17,235 bases of DNA from an uncultured Ruminiclostridium sp. Its GTDB lineage: Bacteria; Bacillota; Clostridia; Oscillospirales; Ruminococcaceae. Where the stretch lies: assembly GCA_910585505.1 (NCBI GenBank), contig CAJUFF010000043.1, positions 864 through 18,098 of the forward strand, in the 5' to 3' direction. The notes below the pieces were generated by a model. The model made no database searches. It worked only from the letters and a program-made list of their open reading frames with translations, and was not told where the DNA came from. Positions 1-6,566 of the stretch are shown one piece after another; position 1 is the stretch's first letter; every line of letters starts with the position of its first letter. The translations under genes and the position numbers were made by a program.

Positions 1-110
1 CTGAACGGCAGTCCCCTTTTTCCCAGAAACTCAACGTCCACATCGTGCCATACCCCCATTGAATCCAGTACGGTGCCGTCAAGATCAAAAATATATCCCT
101 TATATATCAT
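1..110 (-). CDS. HAD-superfamily hydrolase, N-terminal fragment (runs off the window)
   Basis: Only the first 36 or so codons are present. The protein begins MIYKGYIFDLDGTVLDSMGV. This holds the DxDGT motif I signature of haloacid dehalogenase hydrolases, with the nucleophile Asp and acid/base Asp at residues 9 and 11. The following LDSMGVW is typical of the beta-phosphoglucomutase-like subgroup, which acts on small phosphorylated metabolites. The start ATG (108-110) overlaps the end of the thiamine pyrophosphokinase gene by 11 bases and has a GAGGTG ribosome binding site about 9 bases upstream, so the two are probably translationally coupled. The substrate cannot be told from this fragment. 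Family assignment is firm; exact function is unknown. Confidence 0.85.
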   Translation of the reverse strand, partial: MIYKGYIFDLDGTVLDSMGVWHDVDVEFLGKRGLPF

Positions 111-744
111 GGTTTAATTTCACCTCTTCCGGAAAAATAACGAAAATCGTCCCTTTATCTACGTTTATACGACTTTTTCTGCCGGTAAAGGAATTGCTGA
201 CCCCTATGGGAAAATCGTTGTGTATTTCGGCGTTTTCGAGGGAATATTTAAGCCCCGTTTCGCTTACCCCCTTTGCCGTATCCCCGGCAGAAAAAACCGA
301 AACGGTGCCCGAAGCGTCTTCGGAAAAGCTTATCGCGCCGTTTGTCACCGCTGTGGCGACGTACCCGTTACCGTAGAGAAATCCACGCTTATTTTGCACG
401 GAAAGAAAAACAAGACACTGCATATTGGCGAAGGTATGGTCAAATCTTCCACCCGTTCCTCCGAAAATATGAAATTCCTCACAATTTTCACTCAGCCCGT
501 ACCGTATGGCCGCTAAAGTGTCCGTGTCGTCTTTTTCAATGGGCAGGCACACAAGAAAGCAGTTTTCGGGTTTTTCTTCCAACGAATCAAAGTCCCCTAT
601 TATCACATCGGGCTTTATGCCAAGATTAAGACAGTATCTGTATCCGCCGTCCGCCGCTATTACAAGAACGTCATTATTTGCGGATGCGATTTTTTCCGGT
701 GCACCGAATAGCTCTCCCGCGCCGATTATAATACATTTTTTCAT
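100..744 (-). CDS. thiN: Thiamine pyrophosphokinase
   Basis: Transfers pyrophosphate from ATP to thiamine, making the cofactor thiamine diphosphate in the cytoplasm. The 214-residue length fits the family. Visible family motifs are ADGG (31-34), the metal-binding GDFDS (50-54), the acidic DDTDT (72-76) and GGTGGRFDH (95-103), with VSNSF near the C-terminus for thiamine binding. I place the start at the ATG at 742-744, because AAGGAAAAGG lies just upstream. An in-frame ATG 13 codons earlier lies on the putative -10 region and has no ribosome binding site. The gene overlaps the downstream HAD hydrolase start and appears to be transcribed separately from the hydrogenase operon, from a TATAAT-containing promoter. 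In many Firmicutes this gene sits after rsgA and rpe; here it does not. Confidence 0.93.
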   Translation of the reverse strand: MKKCIIIGAGELFGAPEKIASANNDVLVIAADGGYRYCLNLGIKPDVIIGDFDSLEEKPENCFLVCLPIEKDDTDTLAAIRYGLSENCEEFHIFGGTGGRFDHTFANMQCLVFLSVQNKRGFLYGNGYVATAVTNGAISFSEDASGTVSVFSAGDTAKGVSETGLKYSLENAEIHNDFPIGVSNSFTGRKSRINVDKGTIFVIFPEEVKLNHDI

Positions 745-774
745 AGGCCTTTTCCTTGAAATTTTTTTATAAAT

Positions 775-803
775 ATTATACATTAACTTGCATGAAATTG
801 GAA
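775..803 (-). promoter_or_regulatory. Probable sigma-A promoter of thiN
   Basis: On the minus strand a perfect TATAAT (775-780) lies about 30 bases upstream of the chosen thiN start. A 17-base spacer leads to TTCCAA (798-803), which matches the -35 consensus poorly (3/6). The predicted start near 768 gives a short leader that contains the ribosome binding site. The weak -35 keeps confidence moderate. Confidence 0.5.
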
Positions 804-817
804 GAAAAAGCGTAACA

Positions 818-1001
818 AATTAAGGCAATACCGCACAAAGATTGTCGTGCAGACGCGCAGTGAGCTTTTTCGTCAGATTGTCCGAAACAACCCAGGAATA
901 CCGGTGTATTTCAAGGAGTTTTGGGCAAAAATGACGGAAAAGATGCAAGCGTATGCGCGACAGAGCGCGTAGCGCGGTCTTTGCGCGGTGTTGCCTTAAT
1001 T
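818..1001. mobile_element. MITE-like palindromic element, about 184 bp
   Basis: The element is bounded by 24-bp terminal inverted repeats with two mismatches. The left end is AATTAAGGCAATACCGCACA + AAGA (818-841). The right end (978-1001), read in reverse, is AATTAAGGCAACACCGCGCA + AAGA. The interior is also an imperfect palindrome: TTTTCGTCA pairs with TGACGGAAAA, and TGTCGTGCAGACGCGCAG resembles the reverse complement of its partner near 935-955. So the whole unit could fold into one long hairpin. No reading frame inside looks like a transposase. The outermost AATT/TTAA is palindromic, so a target duplication cannot be defined exactly. It sits in the gap between the hydrogenase operon and thiN, where its transcript hairpin might also end hydrogenase mRNA. 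Confidence 0.7.
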
Positions 1002-1031
1002 ATAGTAAAATTTTATAAGTACAATACTGCG

Positions 1032-2462
1032 TTATTCCTGAATATAAATGGATATTGCGTCCTTAATGGATTTTTCATACGCTTCCTTGCCGTACTTATC
1101 CACCTCGCTCTTGTTCTTCTCTCCGTGAGTAAGACAGCCCGCTCCTCCGATACAGCCGCCCTTGCACGCCATACCTTCAATAAAGTTATTGGGCAGAACA
1201 TTCTTTGAAGCCTTAAGCAAAGCCATTTTGCATTCCTCTATACCGTCGCAGGCAATAGCGTTCAGTTTGAAGTCGGTAGGATCCTGCTCCTTTATTGCTT
1301 CCGCCACGGCGTCTGCAAGACCGCCGCTTCTGGCAAATATTCTTCCGTAATAGGAAGCGTTATCCAGAACGTCCTCTTCAAGACCCTCAAGCTCTATATC
1401 TCTTCCGTCAAACAGCGCCTGAAGCTCCTCAAATGTAATTACGCTGTCTATATAGGGCTTTACGGTCTCCTTCTGAAATTCCGCTTTTTTGGCGGTGCAG
1501 GGACCCATAAACACTATCTTACATTCGGGGTCGTGTTCCTTGATATACTTGGCTATCTCCGCCATTGGAGAGAGGTTATGAGAAATGTTGTCTTTAAGCT
1601 GCGGGAACTGAGTCTCCACGTATTTCACGAAAGCGGGGCAGCATGAGCTTGTCAAAAACCCCTTTTCCTTAAGCTCCTTAGCCTCCTTGTATGCCACCAG
1701 ATCCGCGCCCAAAGCCGCTTCTATCACGTGATGGAAGCCAAGCTTCTTTATTCCCGTAATAACCTGACCCAACTTGGCATAACTGAACTGGCTTGATATG
1801 GAAGGAGCAACAACGGCGTAGGTTTTGTATTTGGTGTTGTTTTCGCTCTTTTTAATTATATCAATAACGTCCAGTATAAAGCTTTTTTCGGAAATGGCGC
1901 CGAAAGGACACATATAGACGCAGGCTCCGCAGGAAATGCACTTATCGTAATTTATGGAAGCGCACTTATCATCATTCATGGAAATTGCGCCTATCTTGCA
2001 CGCCTTTTCGCAGGGCCGCTTATTGTTTATAATGGCGCTGTAAGGACAAACGGCGGCGCAGCGTCCGCACTCAACGCACTTATCCTTGTCAATATGAGCC
2101 TTTTGCTGACGATCGAAGTAAATGGCACCCTTAGGGCACGCTTCCTCACAGCGGTGAGCGATACATCCGCGGCAGTTGTCGGTAACGGTGTGTCCGCTTA
2201 CAGAACATTCGTCACACGCTATGTCTATTACCTCGATAACGTTGGGGTTTGACTTGTCCCCGCCGATAGCAAGCTTTATTCTTTCGCCTACAATCGCTCT
2301 TTCCTTATAGATACAGCATCTCATGGTAGGCTCTTTGCCCTGTACAATAAGCTTGGGGATATCGTGATACCAGTAAAGCTCCCTGTCCTCGAAGGCGTAT
2401 CTTGCCACCTCGCGGAGTACCCTGTACTTAAGATCTTGTACCTTTGTATCGAATTTTCTCAT
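1032..2462 (-). CDS. hydA2: Monomeric [FeFe]-hydrogenase, group B type
   Basis: Ferredoxin-type [FeFe]-hydrogenase that reversibly reduces protons to H2 in the cytoplasm; 476 residues. An N-terminal electron-transfer module (about 97-190) is rich in CxxCxxCxxxCP motifs: C97/C100/C105/C109, C129/C132/C135/C139, an extra C151/C155 and C175/C178/C181/C185. The H-cluster domain carries P1 as TSSCCPAF (271-278), P2 as MGPCTAKKAE (319-328) and P3 as EGMACKGGC (429-437). Likely cluster ligands are C275, C322, C433 and C437, and C274 corresponds to the proton-transfer cysteine, so it should be catalytically competent. The motif variants fit group B rather than group A. It is the last gene of the HydS operon, 39 bases after the phosphatase gene, with ribosome binding site AAAGGAAAG. 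The symbol follows the similar Ruminococcus albus locus. Maturases must be encoded elsewhere. Confidence 0.92.
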   Translation of the reverse strand: MRKFDTKVQDLKYRVLREVARYAFEDRELYWYHDIPKLIVQGKEPTMRCCIYKERAIVGERIKLAIGGDKSNPNVIEVIDIACDECSVSGHTVTDNCRGCIAHRCEEACPKGAIYFDRQQKAHIDKDKCVECGRCAAVCPYSAIINNKRPCEKACKIGAISMNDDKCASINYDKCISCGACVYMCPFGAISEKSFILDVIDIIKKSENNTKYKTYAVVAPSISSQFSYAKLGQVITGIKKLGFHHVIEAALGADLVAYKEAKELKEKGFLTSSCCPAFVKYVETQFPQLKDNISHNLSPMAEIAKYIKEHDPECKIVFMGPCTAKKAEFQKETVKPYIDSVITFEELQALFDGRDIELEGLEEDVLDNASYYGRIFARSGGLADAVAEAIKEQDPTDFKLNAIACDGIEECKMALLKASKNVLPNNFIEGMACKGGCIGGAGCLTHGEKNKSEVDKYGKEAYEKSIKDAISIYIQE

Positions 2463-2501
2463 TATAACGGTTCTTTCCTTTCATTAAAAACGCTTGCCAT
2501 A

Positions 2502-3674
2502 TTAAAAATAGCTGACCTTTATTTTTTTGCCCATTGACTTTAATGCCTCGGAAAGCTGTTCCACCAATCTCATCTTGATGTTGAAGCCTATGGGAAGATC
2601 GGGGTTCTGATGAGCCGGATTTGTAGCCCTGCCCACAAAGAAATTTATATCCGTAGCCTCCTCGAACAGCATTCGGGCTATCGCCGAGGCGCCGTCCAAT
2701 CCGTAGCTCCAGTCGTTGAATTTTTCGTTATCGGCAAGATAACTCTGGGCATAAACAACCACTCTGTTGATTGTAATTACTCCCTCGGTAACCAAATCCA
2801 CTCCGTCTATGGTAGCGGTAGGCGGAATCTCCGGGTCGAGGTAGTCAAGGCTGGGCAAAACGGGCTTGCCCAGATACTGTCCCGCCAGAGAAGACGTGGT
2901 TCCGCCGCATACTATGTGTTTTCCCTGCTTGGAGAAAAACAACGACATCATTTTCATAACGTCTTTAGGATCGGATGGGGGGCCTATCATGAGATTTACG
3001 GGCTGTCTTTTCCGTATTTTTACCGAGCACACGGTGGTATCGTCACCCGGCTTGTAGCCGTAAAGCTTGTTGCATTCGTCCAAAAGCACTGTGGTAAAAG
3101 TCTTTGCGGTATAATCGGGACTGTAATTTTTCTCCATATATTCTATGATATTGTCCCTCTGCCAGCCGTAGTTAAGCGCCATTCCCACGCCAGCATGCAC
3201 GCAGCCGTCGCTCATAAGTATAAACACGTCGTTTTCCTGAAGCTTTATTTTCGCGCGGTAGATAGTCTTTCCGCCTACGTCAAAGGAGCTTTGAGGATAA
3301 ACGAAGTTTTTGCCGTCACGAAGCAGTATTACGTGAGGATTGTCATACTGGATTATTTCCGCTTCCTCGCTGCCGTAAATTTTAAGAATAGTAAATGTGG
3401 AATATGCCACCCCCCTTACCTTACATACGGGAAGGGTTGAAGCTATGGTATTGACGCATTCCTCAACGGGCATTGACTGTGCCATCATAGTAGAAATTAT
3501 CTTTGATGTAAGAGTAGACAGTATGCAGGCCTTTACGCCGCTTCCCAGTCCGTCCGCCAGTACCACTATCTCCGTGTCGTCGTCGGGCTTTACAATGCTG
3601 ACCTGATCGCCGCAAAGCTGCTCATTCACGTGATTTAAGCTGTAATAACCTATATCGGTGCATAAATCGTTCAT
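2502..3674 (-). CDS. SpoIIE/PP2C-type serine/threonine phosphatase with an unassigned C-terminal domain
   Basis: Residues 1-225 form a PPM-type (SpoIIE-like) phosphatase domain. Metal-binding acidic motifs are CGDQ (D23), VLADGLGSG (D41), LMSDGC (D156) and PGDDTT (D211/D212), so an active Mn/Mg-dependent phosphatase is expected. It would remove phosphate from serine or threonine of a protein partner. Residues 226-390 form a further domain I cannot name. It has a GGTTSS turn at 257-262 and no membrane segment, and is presumably a sensory or partner-binding part. The start lies 12 bases after the HydS stop with ribosome binding site AAGGGGGTG, so co-translation with HydS is likely. Position between HydS and the monomeric hydrogenase implies an output role for the H2 sensor (inference). 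Phosphatases beside sensory hydrogenases are known in clostridia. Confidence 0.9.
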   Translation of the reverse strand: MNDLCTDIGYYSLNHVNEQLCGDQVSIVKPDDDTEIVVLADGLGSGVKACILSTLTSKIISTMMAQSMPVEECVNTIASTLPVCKVRGVAYSTFTILKIYGSEEAEIIQYDNPHVILLRDGKNFVYPQSSFDVGGKTIYRAKIKLQENDVFILMSDGCVHAGVGMALNYGWQRDNIIEYMEKNYSPDYTAKTFTTVLLDECNKLYGYKPGDDTTVCSVKIRKRQPVNLMIGPPSDPKDVMKMMSLFFSKQGKHIVCGGTTSSLAGQYLGKPVLPSLDYLDPEIPPTATIDGVDLVTEGVITINRVVVYAQSYLADNEKFNDWSYGLDGASAIARMLFEEATDINFFVGRATNPAHQNPDLPIGFNIKMRLVEQLSEALKSMGKKIKVSYF

Positions 3675-3686
3675 TCATACACCCCC

Positions 3687-5369
3687 TTACGACTGCGCGG
3701 ACAGGGATTCTTTAAGCTTGGTGAGCGCGATCTTTGTTTCGGCGGTGGTCTCGCCCAACAGAGAGGCTATCTCCTGTACCGCCGTCATCTGTTTTTCAAT
3801 TACCTTGTCGGTAATTTCTATGGTGCTTTGGCTTAACTCGTCCTTGGCGCGCCTTGCCTTTTCCTCTTCGGTAACGTCGCGCATAATGCTCATTACTATA
3901 TGATAACCGGGATCGTATATCAGGGTCTGTTCCACATATTTATTGTATTCCGCTAAAAAAATACGTTTATCGTGAATATTAAGCCCGCTTTCTATAACGT
4001 CGAAGAAGGGCAGCGGATCGAGAATCCTCACAACCTGTTCTCCCAAAACGTCGGAGGCATTGGCGATATTCATAAGCTTCATAGCCGCCTTGTTTATTTG
4101 CTGCACTTCAAGGGATTCGTTAAGCACGATAATGGCGTTTGGCGTATTTTTTATGATGGTATCGGAGAAGCTTTCCGCCTTTTCCTTAAGGAAAGGCAGG
4201 CACATGGAAAGATCCGCCTTTCCGTTGAACACCGCCACGGCCTTTTCGCGGCAGGTATCATAGCCGCAGCTTCCGCAGTTCAACTCGTCCTCCGGACTTC
4301 TCTTGCCCATTTTTCTTAATATCTCGTCAATAGCCTTGCTCCCCGGCATAAGTCGTTTTACGCCGATAAACTTAATTTCCTTGTTCATCTTTTCGTCGGA
4401 CAAGGGCGTGGCGTTAAAGTCCTCGGTTTTTGCGTATTTATTCACCAAATTTGTGTTGGTGACAAAGGCGTGTCTGTTTCTCTCGATAACGGGTCCGCTT
4501 ACGCAGCTTCCGTAGCAGGCGGACATTTCGATAAAGCATTTTCCCATTTTTCCGCTTGCTATCTCCCGCAAAGCGTTTACGCAGTTTTCCACTCCGTCAA
4601 TATGGATATATGTATAATCCTTGTTATTGCACTCCATGGAGCGGAGTATTCCGCCGCCGGTAGGAAAAAGCCTTGCCCTTCCGCCTTCCTCCGCGCCGTC
4701 CTCCGTTTTTTCAAGCTCGATTTTTTCATCTCCAAGCCATTGTGTAAGCTCTTCAAAGGTAAGCACGCAGTCAACTATTCCGGGGTAATCCTCCGCCTCC
4801 GCCTTTTTAGAGATACATGGCCCGATAAATACGGTTTTCGCTTCGGGATTTCTCTGTTTTATCTCCAGCGAGTGTGCCTGCATGGGTGATACTACCTTTG
4901 CAAGGTACGGAAGCGCTTCCGGAAAATGCTTCTGGATAAGTAAATTTACCGAGTGGCAGCAGGAGGAAATAATAAGCTCATGATCGCCCTTTTCCACCAT
5001 TTCGTCGTATTTTTGCTTGACCACCGTAGCGCCCTCGGCGGTTTCCTCCGCGTCGGCGAAGCCTAACTTTTTGAGCGCCTTCTTTAACGCGGCGATTGTA
5101 AGTCCTTCATAATTGGCGACAAAAGAGGGGGCAATGCTCGCTATAACGGGAGCGCCGCTTTTGATAAGCTCTTTGGCTTTGTCCACATCGTTTTTTATCT
5201 CCTTTGCATTCTGGGGACATACAACGAAGCACTGTCCGCATAAGATGCATTCCTCTTCAACGATAAACGCCTGATTTTCAAAAAAACGTATAGACTTTAC
5301 CGGACAATGTCGAATACATTTATAACAGTTTTTGCAGTTGGATTTTTTCAGTTTAAGATACTGCGGCAT
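3687..5369 (-). CDS. hydS: Putative H2-sensing [FeFe]-hydrogenase with PAS domain (HydS type)
   Basis: A 560-residue group C-type hydrogenase expected to sense H2 rather than turn it over. Domains in order: two [4Fe-4S] ferredoxin motifs (C12/C15/C18/C22 and C41/C44/C47/C51); an H-cluster domain with P1 SSCCHS (135-140), P2 IGPCISKKAE (182-191) and P3 EMSACYGSC (281-289); a FeS domain with C365/C368/C373/C390; a PAS domain at about 400-505; and a charged, helical, probably coiled-coil tail (505-560) that could mediate dimers or partner contact. Likely H-cluster ligands are C138, C185, C285 and C289. P1 has His where Pro is usual and lacks the following Trp. There is no kinase or cyclase domain, so output must go through another protein; the adjacent PP2C phosphatase is the best candidate. 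Ribosome binding site AAAGGAG, 10 bases from the start. It is the second gene of the operon. Confidence 0.93.
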   Translation of the reverse strand: MPQYLKLKKSNCKNCYKCIRHCPVKSIRFFENQAFIVEEECILCGQCFVVCPQNAKEIKNDVDKAKELIKSGAPVIASIAPSFVANYEGLTIAALKKALKKLGFADAEETAEGATVVKQKYDEMVEKGDHELIISSCCHSVNLLIQKHFPEALPYLAKVVSPMQAHSLEIKQRNPEAKTVFIGPCISKKAEAEDYPGIVDCVLTFEELTQWLGDEKIELEKTEDGAEEGGRARLFPTGGGILRSMECNNKDYTYIHIDGVENCVNALREIASGKMGKCFIEMSACYGSCVSGPVIERNRHAFVTNTNLVNKYAKTEDFNATPLSDEKMNKEIKFIGVKRLMPGSKAIDEILRKMGKRSPEDELNCGSCGYDTCREKAVAVFNGKADLSMCLPFLKEKAESFSDTIIKNTPNAIIVLNESLEVQQINKAAMKLMNIANASDVLGEQVVRILDPLPFFDVIESGLNIHDKRIFLAEYNKYVEQTLIYDPGYHIVMSIMRDVTEEEKARRAKDELSQSTIEITDKVIEKQMTAVQEIASLLGETTAETKIALTKLKESLSAQS

Positions 5370-5393
5370 TTGTCATTGGCTCCTTTCCCGTTA

Positions 5394-5645
5394 TTATTCC
5401 GCCAATGCGGGCTTTTTGATGTTTTCCTCGAAAAATTCCCCGAAGCTGTCCTCGTTTACGCCGAAAATCTGATCGTTCACCTTTACCGAAACGCCGTTCA
5501 TGCAGTGTCCTAAGCAAAAAGCCGCGGAAACAGCCACTTTATCGGTAAGGCCGTTTTCCTTTATCGCGTTGTTCATAAGCTCGATAATCTTATAAGAGCC
5601 TCTTATATGGCAGGAACTGCCTACACATACGTTTACATTTACCAT
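5394..5645 (-). CDS. Thioredoxin-like [2Fe-2S] ferredoxin (NuoE/HydC-like), 83 aa
   Basis: A small soluble iron-sulfur protein with the spacing of the thioredoxin-like [2Fe-2S] fold: C7-x4-C12 and C44-x3-C48 (FCLGHC). This is the cluster-binding pattern of the 24-kDa NuoE subunit and of HydC of bifurcating hydrogenases. It has only the minimal fold, without the N-terminal helical part of NuoE. I chose the ATG at 5643-5645 because of AAAGGAAAG upstream; the in-frame extension to 5705 runs into the Rex-like operator. It is the first gene of the HydS operon, 24 bases before hydS, and may be a dedicated electron donor or acceptor for HydS or the monomeric hydrogenase (inference). With no NAD- or flavin-binding partner gene beside it, it is not part of a complete HydABC complex here. 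Confidence 0.88.
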   Translation of the reverse strand: MVNVNVCVGSSCHIRGSYKIIELMNNAIKENGLTDKVAVSAAFCLGHCMNGVSVKVNDQIFGVNEDSFGEFFEENIKKPALAE

Positions 5646-5691
5646 GATATGTACTTTCCTTTCGCATATTATGCGGTTAAATTTTGTCGTA

Positions 5692-5709
5692 TTGTTAAAT
5701 CTCAAACAA
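5692..5709. promoter_or_regulatory. Probable Rex operator upstream of the HydS operon
   Basis: The forward strand reads TTGTTAAATCTCAAACAA. Against the Firmicutes Rex consensus TTGTTAANNNNTTAACAA this matches 12 of 14 defined positions, one half-site being perfect. It is 47-64 bases upstream of the first gene of the operon, where a promoter must lie. Weak promoter candidates overlap it, but I cannot single one out. Rex releases DNA when NADH/NAD+ is high, so the operon would be induced when reducing equivalents accumulate (known for Rex, inferred here). Confidence 0.65.
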
Positions 5710-5718
5710 TCCCCTTAA

Positions 5719-5757
5719 ATCAAGTTATGCTGACCTTATAAGTCAGCATAACTTGAT
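5719..5757. repeat. Perfect 16-bp inverted repeat between the adhE and HydS units
   Basis: ATCAAGTTATGCTGAC (5719-5734) and its exact reverse complement (5742-5757) flank a 7-base loop. It begins 31 bases beyond the kinase-like gene's stop and ends 10 bases before the Rex-like site. It could terminate the adhE transcript, yet on the minus strand only TTTAAGG follows, with no U-tract, and the arms are AT-rich. It could instead be an operator for a dimeric regulator or an mRNA processing or stability hairpin. Confidence 0.75.
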
Positions 5758-5787
5758 GTAAAAGAGGTTTTTGGTTTTTTAATGAAC

Positions 5788-6537
5788 TTATTCGTAATAG
5801 CAAACGCTTGCCCAGCGAGTCAGCAGCTCCTTCTCCTCGGGCTTGCCCTTGGCCATCTGAGAAGCGGCAACAATAGGCATCCACTGCTGTACGTACTGCT
5901 TAGGCGTATCGCTCATCTCGCAGAAGAGGTTAATATACTTTTCCGCAATTTCCGCATCGTTCTTAAGGGTAAATCTGAGATATGTTCTCGCCACGTCCGC
6001 GCTGGCGTTGCCCTGAGTTGCGTGGGACCAGTCCAGAATATAGGGCGTACCGTCGCTCTGCAAAATAACGTTGGTAGGCGTAAAGTCGCCGTGGCAAAGC
6101 TTCGCGTGCTTAGGCATACCGTCAAGACGCTCGGACAGCTCATATCTTGTGGTAGCGTCCAATCCGCTCATAGAAATCTTTCTTCTCATTTTATCCTTGA
6201 GCTTGGTGAGAAGAGCACATCTTTGATTGTGTATATTGAGCTGTATCTCAACAAAAAGTCTGATATAATCCTCTAACATGGAGGGGTTATCCTCGTAGGA
6301 CTTTGCAAGAGTCTTACCCTCGATATAATCGGTCACAATGCACCACTTGCCATCAACGGTGCAGACTTCCTGAATCTTGGGCACGTTAAGACCCGTTTCC
6401 TCAACTCTTGCTAAGTTTAAAGCCTCGTTCAGAATGTCAGCCTTGGAATAATTTTCGTTGAACACCTTCAGGGTCAAATTGCCGTCGCGGTAAATGGTCT
6501 TGTCTTTTCTTACAGCAATCACATTGTCTAATTTCAT
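5788..6537 (-). CDS. APH/choline-kinase-fold small kinase linked to adhE
   Basis: A 249-residue protein of the aminoglycoside phosphotransferase/choline kinase superfamily. The catalytic loop is CHGDFTPTN (148-156; Brenner-type motif H149-G150-D151, N156) followed by ILDWSHA (167-173), whose D169 fits the metal-binding DxD-like position. LTLKVF (K24) is the probable ATP-lysine strand, and E39 may be its partner. All catalytic residues seem present, so an active phosphotransferase is expected. Substrate is unknown: relatives phosphorylate aminoglycosides, choline, sugars or proteins. It starts 29 bases after adhE stops with ribosome binding site GAAAGGACC, so it is almost certainly co-transcribed with adhE. 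Context argues against drug resistance and for a role in fermentation control, perhaps opposing the PP2C phosphatase encoded downstream (inference). Confidence 0.85.
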   Translation of the reverse strand: MKLDNVIAVRKDKTIYRDGNLTLKVFNENYSKADILNEALNLARVEETGLNVPKIQEVCTVDGKWCIVTDYIEGKTLAKSYEDNPSMLEDYIRLFVEIQLNIHNQRCALLTKLKDKMRRKISMSGLDATTRYELSERLDGMPKHAKLCHGDFTPTNVILQSDGTPYILDWSHATQGNASADVARTYLRFTLKNDAEIAEKYINLFCEMSDTPKQYVQQWMPIVAASQMAKGKPEEKELLTRWASVCYYE

Positions 6538-6566
6538 GATTTCGGTCCTTTCTTATCCCAAATTTA

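Noticed and set aside
2610..3440. Plus-strand frame of 276 codons opposite the phosphatase gene
   Set aside because: It is antisense to a gene with intact PP2C metal-binding motifs and shows no domain of its own.
5646..5705. N-terminal extension of the [2Fe-2S] protein to an upstream start
   Set aside because: The extension overlaps the Rex-like operator and lacks a ribosome binding site. The internal ATG at 5645 has AAAGGAAAG and gives a normal-length domain.
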